64,000 nucleotides of DNA from the NCBI RefSeq assembly GCF_009883635.2, contig NZ_CP026115.2, positions 5,580,001 to 5,644,000 on the forward strand, in the 5' to 3' direction. Below, one piece after another: positions 9,855 through 18,469 of the stretch (positions are counted from its first letter, which is position 1; each line of letters starts with the position of its first letter). The DNA comes from Pseudomonas putida (GTDB lineage Bacteria > Pseudomonadota > Gammaproteobacteria > Pseudomonadales > Pseudomonadaceae). Under the pieces are notes generated by a model, which saw nothing but the letters and a program-made list of their open reading frames with translations, was not told the DNA's origin and ran no database searches. A program made the translations under genes and the position numbers.

Positions 9855-11183
9855 TCAACTTACCCGAGCAGTACTCAACGCCCCAGCCCGGGTAACCCGC
9901 AAGGCCACCAGGCTACCCAGCACAATCAGCGCGGCCAGCGAATACAGCGCAGCATCGGTAGACCCAGTCTGGTCCTTGATGAACCCGACCAGATACGGGC
10001 TGAGGAAACCAGCCATCTGCCCCACCGAGTTGATGATCGCCAGGCCCGCCACTGCGGCACTGGCGCTGAGCAGCGCGGTCGGCATCGGCCAGAACATCGG
10101 CAGGCCGGTGAGGGCGCCCATGGTGGCGATCGACAGGCCGAGGATGGCGATGGTCGGATTGCCGGCGAAGTTGACCGCGATCAGCAGGCCGACGGCGCCC
10201 ATCAACATCGGCACTACGAGGTGCCAGCGCCGTTCGTTGCGCAGGTCTGCCGAGCGGCCGCAGAGGATCATGAACACCCCAGCCAGCAGGTACGGAATGG
10301 CGCTCAGCCAGCCGATCAGCAGCGGGTTGTCGAAGCCCATGTTCTTGATGATCGACGGCAGCCAGAAGTTGATCGCGTACACACCGCTCTGGATGCAGAA
10401 GTAGACGAAACCGAAGGTCCAGATCAGCGGGTTGGTCAATACAGCCATCACGCTGTCGCCGGTAGCGTTCGGTTTGCTGGCGGCGTCGGCCTTGAGGTCG
10501 GCGGCGATCAGCTGGCGTTCGGCGGGGCTCAGCCAGTCGGCTTTCTGGTAACCATCGCTGAGTAGCTTGATGGCCAGTACACCGAGGGCGACGGTTGGCA
10601 GGCCCTGGATCAGGAACATCCACTGCCAGCCGGCCAGGCCATGTTGGCCAGCGGCGAAGTGCTGCAGGATCCAGCCGGAGAACGGCCCGCCGAGCAGGCC
10701 CGACACCGGGATCGCCGACATGAACAAGGCCATGATGCGGCCACGGCGGTCAGCCGGGAACCAGCGCGAGAGGTACAGCACCACGCCGGGGAAGAAACCT
10801 GCCTCGGCGGCGCCGGTCAGCAGGCGCAGGGTGTAGAACTCGGTGGGGGTGGTGACGAACAGCAGGCAGGTCGACAGGCTGCCCCAGGCGATCATCATCG
10901 CCGCAATCCAGCGCCGCGGGCCGAAGCGGTTGAGCGCCAGGTTGCTCGGCAGGCCACAGAGCACGTAGCCGATGAAGAAGATGCCGGCGCCGAGGCCGTA
11001 CACGGTTTCGCTGAACTTCAGTGCATCGAGCATCTGCAGCTTGGCGAAGCCGACGTTGACGCGGTCCAGGTAGTTGAACAGGTAGCAGATGAAAATGAAC
11101 GGGATCAGCCGCAGGGTGATGCGCCGGTACAGCGCGTTGCGGGTGATGTCCGTGCCTTGGTCAGGGGCGGGGCTGTGTGCCAT
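9855..11183 (-). CDS. MFS transporter, anion:cation symporter family (probable glucarate/galactarate or glycerate uptake)
   Basis: 442 residues from the ATG at 11183; the reading frame continues upstream but without transporter-like sequence. Twelve membrane helices are evident. LIPFIFICYLFNYLDRVNVGFAK in helix 1 is the typical signature of the ACS family that imports organic anions such as glucarate, galactarate, phthalate and tartrate. The gene diverges from cdaR, which is followed by glycerate 2-kinase, so a sugar diacid or D-glycerate is the likely substrate. The 163-bp shared promoter region would allow CdaR to control both directions. Confidence 0.88.
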   Translation of the reverse strand: MAHSPAPDQGTDITRNALYRRITLRLIPFIFICYLFNYLDRVNVGFAKLQMLDALKFSETVYGLGAGIFFIGYVLCGLPSNLALNRFGPRRWIAAMMIAWGSLSTCLLFVTTPTEFYTLRLLTGAAEAGFFPGVVLYLSRWFPADRRGRIMALFMSAIPVSGLLGGPFSGWILQHFAAGQHGLAGWQWMFLIQGLPTVALGVLAIKLLSDGYQKADWLSPAERQLIAADLKADAASKPNATGDSVMAVLTNPLIWTFGFVYFCIQSGVYAINFWLPSIIKNMGFDNPLLIGWLSAIPYLLAGVFMILCGRSADLRNERRWHLVVPMLMGAVGLLIAVNFAGNPTIAILGLSIATMGALTGLPMFWPMPTALLSASAAVAGLAIINSVGQMAGFLSPYLVGFIKDQTGSTDAALYSLAALIVLGSLVALRVTRAGALSTARVS

Positions 11184-11273
11184 GATCGTGGTCTCTGTTG
11201 TTATGGTTGTCGCCGCGTCGCCTGTGCCGGCGCTCGCCCTGACGAGTCTCGGGGACGGCGGCGCGCCTGTCTT

Positions 11274-11287
11274 TGTGCTTTTGCACA
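11274..11287. promoter_or_regulatory. Candidate operator in the MFS/cdaR divergent promoter
   Basis: TGTGC-TTTT-GCACA is a short perfect palindrome in the middle of the region between the two divergent starts (11183 and 11347). CdaR is the obvious candidate regulator, but I do not know its binding consensus, so this is only a positional suggestion. Confidence 0.3.
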
Positions 11288-11346
11288 GCGTATCGCGGAT
11301 GGCGCTGTGCCGCCGTACAAAAGCTGACACGATTAAGGACCGCTGA

Positions 11347-12444
11347 ATGTTCGAACTGGACCATGACCTGGCGCAGGATATCGTCAATCGGGCGATGGCC
11401 ATTCTGCCCTGCAACGTCAACGTCATGGACAGCCAGGGGCTGATCCTCGGCAGTGGCGAGCCGGAGCGCATCAACACCCGTCACGAGGGTGCGCAGCTGG
11501 TGTTGGCCAATGGCCGGGTGGTCGAACTGGACGTCGACGCGGCCAAGTGCCTGAAGGGCGTGCAGCCTGGGGTCAACCTGCCGTTGATGCTCGACGGGCG
11601 CTTGATCGGCGTGCTCGGCCTGACCGGCGAGCCGCAGCAACTGCGCACCTACGGCGAGCTGGTGCGCATGACCGCCGAGATGCTCCTGGCGCAGCGCCAT
11701 CTGCAGGTCGAGCAGCAGTGGCGGCGCCAGCGTTGCGACGACCTGCTGGCGCTGCTGCTCGGCGGCAGCGGCGATTCGCCACGGTTGCTGGACGAGGCCC
11801 AGCAGTTGGGCCTGAAGCCTCAGTTGCCACGGGTGCCATGCCTGTTCGAGCTGCAATCCGGGCCGCCTGCCGAAACGCTGTCGGCCTGGTTGATGAGCCG
11901 CTACCCGGAAAGCTGGTGCGTGAGCCCTTCGCGCGAGTCGCTGCTGTGGTGCCGGCCGGCGGGGCTGGTGCTGGATGAAGCACGCCTGATCGAGCGCCTG
12001 CGGCGCCACGGCTGGGAGGTGGAACGCCTGGCCCTGGGCAGCGCGGCGCAGAGCCTGGAACAGCTGCGCCGGGGTTACCGGCGGGTACGTGACTTGCTGG
12101 CCTATGGCCGTGAGGTGCTGCCGAAGGAACAGCTGCTGAGCCTCAGCCGCTACCGCTTGCCGGCCTTGCTCTGGCGCCATCGCAATGAAGACGCGCTGGA
12201 TGAACTGCTTGAGCCGTTGCAACGCCTTCGCGCCCGGGATGCCAGCGGCCAGTTGCTGACCACGCTGCGCGCCTGGTGCGCGCACGATGGCCAGAGCCAG
12301 GCCTGTGCCGATGCCCTGGGTATCCACCGCAACAGCCTGCGTTACCGCCTGGAGCGTATCGCCGAACTGGGCGAAGTAGACCCGTTGCGCCTGGAAGGCA
12401 TGCTGAGCCTGTACCTGGGGCTGCAACTGCTGCCGGCCGATTGA
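11347..12444 (+). CDS. cdaR: CdaR-type sugar diacid-responsive transcriptional activator
   Basis: 365 residues. Residues 1-130 form the sugar-diacid recognition domain (MFELDHDLAQDIVNRAMAIL opening; INTRHEGAQLVLANGR). The C-terminus (about 300-360) is a PucR/CdaR helix-turn-helix with ADALGIHRNSLRYRLERI. In E. coli CdaR senses glucarate/galactarate/glycerate and activates their uptake and breakdown genes. Here it is flanked by a divergent MFS transporter and a downstream glycerate 2-kinase, exactly its expected targets. AAGGA lies ten bases before the ATG. Confidence 0.92.
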   Translation: MFELDHDLAQDIVNRAMAILPCNVNVMDSQGLILGSGEPERINTRHEGAQLVLANGRVVELDVDAAKCLKGVQPGVNLPLMLDGRLIGVLGLTGEPQQLRTYGELVRMTAEMLLAQRHLQVEQQWRRQRCDDLLALLLGGSGDSPRLLDEAQQLGLKPQLPRVPCLFELQSGPPAETLSAWLMSRYPESWCVSPSRESLLWCRPAGLVLDEARLIERLRRHGWEVERLALGSAAQSLEQLRRGYRRVRDLLAYGREVLPKEQLLSLSRYRLPALLWRHRNEDALDELLEPLQRLRARDASGQLLTTLRAWCAHDGQSQACADALGIHRNSLRYRLERIAELGEVDPLRLEGMLSLYLGLQLLPAD

Positions 12445-12556
12445 GCGCCGCCGAAGGCATTTGCCCAAACAACGCCATCGGCCTTTTGTGCATCCGACTG
12501 AGGCCGCCGCGCCAGACAGCTGTCAGCATGCCTGTTATCAGGACAGGAGAATCCCC

Positions 12557-13699
12557 ATGAAAATCGTCATCGCCCCCGACTCGTTCAAGGACAGCCTCGA
12601 CGCTGCCGGTGTCGCCCGTGCCATCGCCCTTGGCCTGGGCGAGGCGTTGCCCGCTGCCGAGCTGGTCGAATGCCCGATGGCCGATGGCGGCGAAGGCACC
12701 ATGGAGGCGATTGTCGCTGCCAGCCATGGCGAACTGCGCCGGCAGACCGTGCGCGGGCCGCTGGGGCAGCGCGTGGAAGCCGGTTGGGGCTGGCTGGCAG
12801 AAAGCCGCACTGCGGTCATCGAGATGGCCCAGGCCAGCGGCATCCAGCTGGTACCCAGCGGCCAGCGCGATGCCTGCCGCAGCAGCACCTGGGGCACTGG
12901 TGAGCTGATCGCCGCAGCCCTGGCGGCCGGGGCGCAACGGATCGTCCTGGCCATTGGCGGCAGCGCCACCAACGATGGCGGCAGCGGCATGCTGCGGTCG
13001 CTGGGCCTGCGCCTGCTGGATGCCGACGGGCAAGCGCTGGAGGAGGGTGGCCTTGCCCTGGCCCGGCTGGCCCGTATCGACGCCAGTGACCTGGACCCAC
13101 GGCTGGCCGAGGTGCAGGTCGACGTGGCGGCCGATGTCGACAACCCGCTGTGTGGCGCCAATGGCGCTTCGGCGATCTTCGGCCCACAGAAGGGCGCCAA
13201 CCCCGAGCAGGTGCAGGCGCTGGACCAGGCCCTGGGCCACTTTGCCGACCACTGTGCGCAACTGCTCGGTGAAGACGTGCGCGACTTCCCGGGTTGCGGT
13301 GCGGCCGGGGGCATGGGCTTTGCCGCCAAGGCCTTCATGGGCGCACGCTTCCGCCCGGGGGTGGAAGTGGTCGCGGAGCTGGCTGGCCTGGACGCGCTGG
13401 TGCAAGGCGCCGACCTGGTGATTACCGGTGAAGGGCGCTTCGACGCCCAGACCCTGCGCGGCAAGACGCCCATGGGTGTCGCCCGGGTGGCTAAGCGTCA
13501 CGGGGTGCCGGTGGTGGTGCTGGCGGGTACCCTGGGCGAAGGCTACCAGCAGCTGTATGCCCACGGTATCGACGCGGCCTTTGCCCTGTCCAATGGGCCG
13601 ATGACCCTGGAGCAGGCGTGCGCGAACGCCGCGCAGCTATTGCAGGACCGTGCCGGTGATATCGCCCGTGTCTGGCAACGCGCCAGGCAGCAGCGCTGA
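12557..13699 (+). CDS. garK: Glycerate 2-kinase (GarK/GlxK family)
   Basis: 380 residues from the ATG at 12557, which has ACAGGAGA upstream; the 32 codons before it lack family similarity. MKIVIAPDSFKDSL is the family's N-terminal signature, and MADGGEGT, LAIGGSATNDGG and ITGEGRFDAQT are conserved nucleotide/substrate loops. The enzyme phosphorylates D-glycerate to 2-phosphoglycerate, linking glucarate/galactarate or glyoxylate breakdown to glycolysis. It lies 112 bases after cdaR. Its last 63 bases overlap the 3' end of the opposing LysR gene, an unusually long tail-to-tail overlap. Confidence 0.92.
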   Translation: MKIVIAPDSFKDSLDAAGVARAIALGLGEALPAAELVECPMADGGEGTMEAIVAASHGELRRQTVRGPLGQRVEAGWGWLAESRTAVIEMAQASGIQLVPSGQRDACRSSTWGTGELIAAALAAGAQRIVLAIGGSATNDGGSGMLRSLGLRLLDADGQALEEGGLALARLARIDASDLDPRLAEVQVDVAADVDNPLCGANGASAIFGPQKGANPEQVQALDQALGHFADHCAQLLGEDVRDFPGCGAAGGMGFAAKAFMGARFRPGVEVVAELAGLDALVQGADLVITGEGRFDAQTLRGKTPMGVARVAKRHGVPVVVLAGTLGEGYQQLYAHGIDAAFALSNGPMTLEQACANAAQLLQDRAGDIARVWQRARQQR

Positions 13700-14653
13700 T
13701 ACGTCGCAATCCTCCTGCATCAGCGGCTTCTGCAGGGTATCGGCAAAGCGCTGCGGCGCGCCCTGCTGGAGCATGGCAATGAAGCTGCCCAGCGCCGGCG
13801 AGGCGTTCTCGGTATTCCAGTTCATGTACAGGCCCATGCTCGGCGTGGGCTGGCCCTTGATCGGCCGGATCGGGCGGAACTGCACGCGGTCGCCCAAGGC
13901 CGAGTAGGCAATCGATTCCGGTACCAGGGCGACACCGAAACCGCAGGCCACCAGCCCGACCTGGGTGTGGATCTGCGCGGCCTCCTGGACGATCCTGGGG
14001 TGGAAGCCTGCCGACTCGCACAGGGCGATTAGCTGGCCGTGATAGCCGCTGCCCAGCGCCTGCGGGGTGAAGACGAAATCCTCATCGGCAAAATTGCGCA
14101 GGTCGACCACGGGCTGCCGCGCTTCGGGATGGTGAGCGGGCAAGGCCATGACGATCTGCTCGCTGAGCATCAGGCGTGATTCGAGGGTGCCTGCCGGCAG
14201 CGGCAGCTTGCGCATGAAGCCGACGTCCGCTTCCCCGGCCAGCAACGCCTTGGCCTGGGAGGCCGAAGGCATTTCGCGGATGGTCAGGCGCACGTTCGGG
14301 TAGGTTTCGCGAAATTGCTTCAAGGTGGTGAGCAGCGACGCGTAGTAGGCGATGGAAATAGCGGTGATGGTCAATTTGCCGCTGATGCCTTGGGAGACAT
14401 TACGCGCGTATTCGATGCCTTGCTCCAGTTCCTTGAGCGTGCGGTAGGCTGTTTCCAGGAAGGCCACGCCAGCAGTGGTGAGCTTGACCGCCCGTTTGTT
14501 GCGCAGGAACAGGCTGAACCCCAGTTTTTCTTCGAGGCGGCTGATCGCCTGGCTCAGGGGCGGCTGGGCCATGTGCAGGCGCAGGGCCGCCTTGTGAAAG
14601 TGCAGCTCCTCGGCGACGGCAATGAACTGCCTGAGCAAGCGTGTCTCGATCAT
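13637..14653 (-). CDS. LysR-family transcriptional regulator, divergent from the SDR/SMP-30 fusion
   Basis: 338 residues from the ATG at 14653 with GGAAGAGGGA upstream; an in-frame ATG 51 bases earlier is possible but has no LysR similarity. The helix-turn-helix (16-40, LHFHKAALRLHMAQPPLSQ) is of the CatR/BenM-like group that responds to aromatic or sugar acids. The effector domain spans about 90-300; the last 35 residues extend beyond the usual end and are coded across the 3' end of garK. A near-ideal palindromic LysR site lies 32 bases upstream of its start, so autoregulation and control of the divergent fusion gene are expected. Confidence 0.9.
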   Translation of the reverse strand: MIETRLLRQFIAVAEELHFHKAALRLHMAQPPLSQAISRLEEKLGFSLFLRNKRAVKLTTAGVAFLETAYRTLKELEQGIEYARNVSQGISGKLTITAISIAYYASLLTTLKQFRETYPNVRLTIREMPSASQAKALLAGEADVGFMRKLPLPAGTLESRLMLSEQIVMALPAHHPEARQPVVDLRNFADEDFVFTPQALGSGYHGQLIALCESAGFHPRIVQEAAQIHTQVGLVACGFGVALVPESIAYSALGDRVQFRPIRPIKGQPTPSMGLYMNWNTENASPALGSFIAMLQQGAPQRFADTLQKPLMQEDCDVSALLPGALPDTGDITGTVLQ

Positions 14654-14684
14654 TCCCTCTTCCTTCGACGAGCCGGGACGGCGG

Positions 14685-14703
14685 TGATATCCCGGAGATA
14701 TCA
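14685..14703. promoter_or_regulatory. Palindromic LysR-type operator
   Basis: TGATATC-CCGGA-GATATCA: seven-base perfect arms with a five-base centre. It includes the T-N11-A form expected for LysR regulators (ATATC..GATAT) and lies between the divergent LysR gene (start 14653) and the fusion gene (start 14780). Confidence 0.75.
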
Positions 14704-14779
14704 AAGTTGCATGCTTTTAATATTAAGTCATTGATTTTTTTGTTGTTATCGTAAAAAGGAGAATTGGAAGGGCTCTACA

Positions 14780-16504
14780 ATGCCATTTACAGACCCATTC
14801 ACGGGCAAGGTCGCCATCGTCACCGGTGCTGCCCAGGGCCTTGGCCTGGACTACGCCATGGCACTTGCAGCCCGTGGCGCCCGGGTCGTCATCAGCGACC
14901 TGGGCACCGACCGGTCAGGTGAAGGGCAGGACCCGACGGCCGTCAGCGCTGCGTTCGAAACCCTGCGCGCCAGGGGTTTCGACGTGGTCGCACACATCGG
15001 CCAGCTGGAACATGAAGACGCCTGCCGGCAACTGGTCGAGCTGGCCGTCGAACACTTCGGCGCACTGGACATCCTCATCCACAACGCGGGCTGGGTGGAC
15101 TACCAGGGCATCGAGACCCAGGAACAGGCCTTCCTCGACCGCGCCCTGGGCATCAGCGTGCACGCGCCGGTGTGGCTGGCCAAGCATGCCTGGAAGCACC
15201 TGAAGCGATCAGCGGCACCGCGCATCGTGCTGACCACTTCCGACCGTGCCATGTACCAGCGTTACGCGCAGCCGGGGCTGGTGGCCTATGCGGCGGGCAA
15301 GATGGCCCAGGTCGGCATCATGAACGCCCTGAGCATGGAAGGGCAGGAGCACGGCATTCTGGTCAATGCGATCTCGCCCGTGGCCAAGACCCGCATGTGG
15401 GGTATCAGCCAGGCACCGCAAGAGCTCAAGCCGGAGTGGGTCACCCCGGGTGTGCTGTACCTGGCCAGCGGGCTGTGCCACGACACCGGCTATATCCTGA
15501 GGGCCAGCAACGGCCAGTTCACCGCCACGCGCCTGTGCGAGAACAGCGGGGTCAGCTACCCGCGCGACCTGGCACGGGTGGAGGCTGCCAGCCTGGCCGA
15601 AGTCGCGGCGCGCTGGAGCCGCATCAAGGAATGCCACTACCAGCCGGTCAAGGTTGCCAATACCCGTGCCGACCTGGGTGAAAGCCCGGTCTGGGATGCG
15701 CGGACGGGGGCGTTGTACTTCGTCGATATCACCGGCGGGCGTATCAACCGGCTGCAGCCCGATGGCAAGCTGGAGCGGTTGTATGAGTCGGCCGCACGTA
15801 TTGGCGCACTGGCGCTGACCGACCGCGGCAACCTGATCTTCACCGAAGACTCCAGCGCGGTGCTGCTCGACCTTGCCTGCGGCCGCATTCGCCAGTACTC
15901 GGTACCCGTGCATCCGCGCTCGACCTATCGTTTCAACGATGGCGCCTGTGACCCACAGGGGCGCTTCGTCACCGGCCTGATGGACGAAGTCCCGAGTGGC
16001 GGGACCGGGGCGCTGTTCCGCTTCGACGGCCAGTTCAGTGACGAGGTGATCCATTGCGGCCTGGCGTTGCCCAATGGCTTGGCCTGGTCAGCCGACGGCC
16101 AGACGCTGTTCTTCGTCGACTCCGTGGCACGCAGGATCTACCGCGCCGAATACCCCGCAGAAGGGCGCCTGGAGCAGGTCAGCCTGTTCGCCGAGACGCC
16201 TGCCGAACTGGGGCGGCCGGACGGCATTGCGCTGGACCGTGAGGGTGGGCTGTGGGTCTGCCAGTTCAATGGCAGCTGCCTGCTGCATTACGACCGTCAT
16301 GGCCACCTGACCGATCAGGTGGTGATGCCGGTACCGCGCCCGACCAGTTGCTGCTTTGGCGGCGAGAACCTGGATACCTTGTACATCACCACCGCACGGG
16401 TCGGCATGGCACCGGCGCAATTGCGCCATTACCCGGATGCGGGCGATCTTTACGCGATCCGCCCGGAGGTGGCTGGCATCGCACGGTATGCCTTCAAGGA
16501 ATGA
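14780..16504 (+). CDS. Fusion of short-chain dehydrogenase and SMP-30/gluconolactonase-type lactonase
   Basis: 574 residues in two domains. Residues 1-255 are a short-chain dehydrogenase: cofactor motif TGAAQGLG (15-22), HNAG (101-104), catalytic S154, Y170 and K174 (YAAGK). Its sequence is closest in style to the MFE-2/HSD17B4-like branch (ARGARVVISDLG; ELKPEWVTPGVLYLAS). Residues 290-574 are an SMP-30/gluconolactonase beta-propeller with all usual metal ligands: E301 (GESPVWD), N386 (RFNDG), N432 (PNGLAWS) and D481 (PDGIALD). The pair could oxidise a sugar or other cyclic alcohol to a lactone and hydrolyse it in one polypeptide. A LysR gene diverges from it; AAGGAG and GGAAGGG lie upstream of the ATG. 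Substrate unknown. Confidence 0.9.
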   Translation: MPFTDPFTGKVAIVTGAAQGLGLDYAMALAARGARVVISDLGTDRSGEGQDPTAVSAAFETLRARGFDVVAHIGQLEHEDACRQLVELAVEHFGALDILIHNAGWVDYQGIETQEQAFLDRALGISVHAPVWLAKHAWKHLKRSAAPRIVLTTSDRAMYQRYAQPGLVAYAAGKMAQVGIMNALSMEGQEHGILVNAISPVAKTRMWGISQAPQELKPEWVTPGVLYLASGLCHDTGYILRASNGQFTATRLCENSGVSYPRDLARVEAASLAEVAARWSRIKECHYQPVKVANTRADLGESPVWDARTGALYFVDITGGRINRLQPDGKLERLYESAARIGALALTDRGNLIFTEDSSAVLLDLACGRIRQYSVPVHPRSTYRFNDGACDPQGRFVTGLMDEVPSGGTGALFRFDGQFSDEVIHCGLALPNGLAWSADGQTLFFVDSVARRIYRAEYPAEGRLEQVSLFAETPAELGRPDGIALDREGGLWVCQFNGSCLLHYDRHGHLTDQVVMPVPRPTSCCFGGENLDTLYITTARVGMAPAQLRHYPDAGDLYAIRPEVAGIARYAFKE

Positions 16505-17444
16505 GCACCTGCCCCTGACTGGCCGGTAGCACGGCCAGCTCGCCGAAGCGTTGCGCGGCGTCGATATAGCGCAATGCTGACTTGGCGTCTTTCCAGCCCA
16601 CGTAGCTCATCAGGGCTTTCAACTCCCAGCCATTGGCCGTTGCCCAGGTGGCAAAGCCGCGGCGCAGGGAATGGCCGGTGTACAGCGCGGCGGGTACCTC
16701 GGCACGTGCCAGCATGCGCCGTAGCAGGCCGACCAGGCTGTTGCTGTTGAGCGGCGTATCGCTGAGGTTGCCCCAGCGGTCGAGCTTGCGAAATACCGGG
16801 CCGTGGGCGATGCCCGCCACCTCGATCCATTGCAGGTAGGCATTGACCGGGCACAGCGTCTTCAGTGCCGGGGTGCGGTGCTGCACGCCCAGCGCTTCGC
16901 GGTCGCCCTTGCTGCGCGGCAGGAACAGGGTGATGCCCACGCCCGCTTCGGCCTGGATGTGCTCCACGCGCAAGCGCGCCAGTTCATCACCGCGAAAGCC
17001 GCGCCAGAAGCCCAGCAACAGCAAGGCGGTGTCACGCCGGGCGCGGCGCAGGGCTGGCAGGTCGTGGCATTCACGGGCCTGGGTGGCTTCGGCTTCGAAG
17101 CGCTCGACGGCTGCCTGCAGGTGTTGCAGTAACAGCGGGGCGGCTTGCCTGGGGGGTGTCGGGTGCAGGGTGCGGATGCCGCGCAGCACCTGGCGCACCA
17201 GCGGCGCCTTGGTCGGGTCGGGGAAGCCCTGGCTGATGTGCCACTGGCTGAGTGCTGCCAGACGCTGGCGCAGGGTGCTGACCGCGTGCTGTTCGGCGTG
17301 GTCGGCCAGGTAGCGGGCGATGCTGTCGGCGGTGGCCGGCAGGAACCCGCCCCAATGGGTCTCGAAGTGTTCGATGGCGGCTTGGTAGCTGCGCCGGGTG
17401 TTGTCGCGGGTGGCAGCGCGGACGTAGCGCTCGATGTCGGTCAT
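16494..17444 (-). CDS. Orphan tyrosine recombinase (site-specific integrase)
   Basis: 316 residues from the ATG at 17444; the frame upstream crosses the REP pair and is not coding. Residues 1-95 are a SAM-like core-binding domain (NTRRSYQAAIEHFETHW) and 105-316 the catalytic domain. Catalytic residues: R151 (FRGDEL), K179, H258 and R261 (HSLRRGF), W284 in place of the second histidine, and nucleophile Y293 (LRYID). Replacement of that histidine by tryptophan is seen in active family members such as Flp and Cre. No phage, integron or att-site features surround it. Its stop overlaps the 3' end of the convergent fusion gene by 11 bases. Confidence 0.88.
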   Translation of the reverse strand: MTDIERYVRAATRDNTRRSYQAAIEHFETHWGGFLPATADSIARYLADHAEQHAVSTLRQRLAALSQWHISQGFPDPTKAPLVRQVLRGIRTLHPTPPRQAAPLLLQHLQAAVERFEAEATQARECHDLPALRRARRDTALLLLGFWRGFRGDELARLRVEHIQAEAGVGITLFLPRSKGDREALGVQHRTPALKTLCPVNAYLQWIEVAGIAHGPVFRKLDRWGNLSDTPLNSNSLVGLLRRMLARAEVPAALYTGHSLRRGFATWATANGWELKALMSYVGWKDAKSALRYIDAAQRFGELAVLPASQGQVLIP

Positions 17445-17499
17445 GGCTGGCAGGTTGGTGGGAGACCGTGACACGATAAAGCTTATTGGTCCGCCTGTC

Positions 17500-17579
17500 C
17501 CGGCCTCTTCGCGGCAAAAGCCGCTCCCACAGGCCCTGCGCAACCCCTGTAGGAGCGGCTTTAGCCGCGAAGAGGCCGG
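17500..17579. repeat. Pair of inverted P. putida REP elements
   Basis: Two 34-bp copies in opposite orientation, 17500-17533 (CCGGCCTCTTCGCGGC...) and 17546-17579 (...GCCGCGAAGAGGCCGG), 12 bases apart. They match the abundant REP sequence of P. putida chromosomes, each with its own small palindrome. They lie between the start of the integrase gene and the 3' end of the binding-protein gene. Confidence 0.92.
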
Positions 17580-17596
17580 CACAGGATGCGCGTAAA

Positions 17597-18469
17597 TCAG
17601 CGAGGCAACGAGGCGTCCATCAATTGCCGCAGCGGCGCATATTCGGCCTGGCTCACCGGCACCAGCCCGCTGGCATCCTGAGAGGCGACAAAGGCCGCCA
17701 TGGCCTTGGGGTCGTCCAGCATGGCCGTGCGAATGCGTTGCTTCAGCGCCGGGCACAGGCTGGCACTGAACACATAAGGGTCGTAGTAGATCGGCTGCGA
17801 GCGCCATTGCACCTTGAGTGCAGCCGGGCTCAGGGCATGCCGGGCGAGGTAGGCATCGGCCCGCTCGCTGGCGACGAAGGCGGCATCGACCCGACCATCG
17901 AGCAACGCTTCCAGCGCCTTGTCGTGGGTCCCGGCATACACCAGCGCGCCGAAGAATTGCGGTAACGGCGAGCCGACTTCGGCCGGGAACTCGACACTCG
18001 GCACCAGGCTGCCCGAGGTGCTGGCCGGGTCGCTCAGGGCCACACGCTTGCCGCGCAGTTGCTCGATGTTTTCGACGCTGTTGCCACGGGTCAGCAGCAG
18101 TGCCTGGTAATGGCTGCCGGCCGGCGTGTAAGGGCCAGCGCTCAAGGTGAAGGTCGCGAACGGTTCGATGCCGGGGTCGCGTCGGTTGGCCAATACATAA
18201 GATGCTGGGCCAAGCCGGGCGATGTCCGCGCCGCCGGAGACGATGGCGTCAACCACGCTTTCGTAGGAGGCGGCAATCACCAGTTCTACCGGCACACCCG
18301 CTGCCTGGCTCAGGCGCTGCAGCAGCGGCTGGTGTTCGCGAACCATGTCCTCGCTGCTCTTGATCGGGATCACCGCCAGGCGCAGGCTGCGCGGCGTGCA
18401 ATCGGCCACGGCGGCAGAGGCCAACAGATTGGCCAGCAACAGCGCGGCCAGGGTCTTCACAACACGCAT
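17597..18469 (-). CDS. PhnD-like periplasmic phosphate/phosphonate-type binding protein
   Basis: 290 residues with a signal peptide (1-22, ending ASAAVADC). LRLAVIPIKSSEDMVREHQPLLQRL, GADIARLGPASYVLA and GKRVALSDPASTSGSLVPSVE are standard blocks of the PhnD/SsuA2-like type 2 binding-protein fold. Such proteins normally feed an ABC importer, but no permease or ATPase gene is nearby. Instead its start overlaps the end of a GGDEF-EAL gene by 13 bases, so it is probably made together with that protein and serves as its periplasmic ligand sensor. GAGGAAAA precedes the ATG. Ligand unknown. Confidence 0.85.
   Translation of the reverse strand: MRVVKTLAALLLANLLASAAVADCTPRSLRLAVIPIKSSEDMVREHQPLLQRLSQAAGVPVELVIAASYESVVDAIVSGGADIARLGPASYVLANRRDPGIEPFATFTLSAGPYTPAGSHYQALLLTRGNSVENIEQLRGKRVALSDPASTSGSLVPSVEFPAEVGSPLPQFFGALVYAGTHDKALEALLDGRVDAAFVASERADAYLARHALSPAALKVQWRSQPIYYDPYVFSASLCPALKQRIRTAMLDDPKAMAAFVASQDASGLVPVSQAEYAPLRQLMDASLPR

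Noticed and set aside
17445-17807. N-terminal extension of the integrase frame
   Set aside because: It would translate both REP elements; integrase similarity begins at the ATG at 17444.
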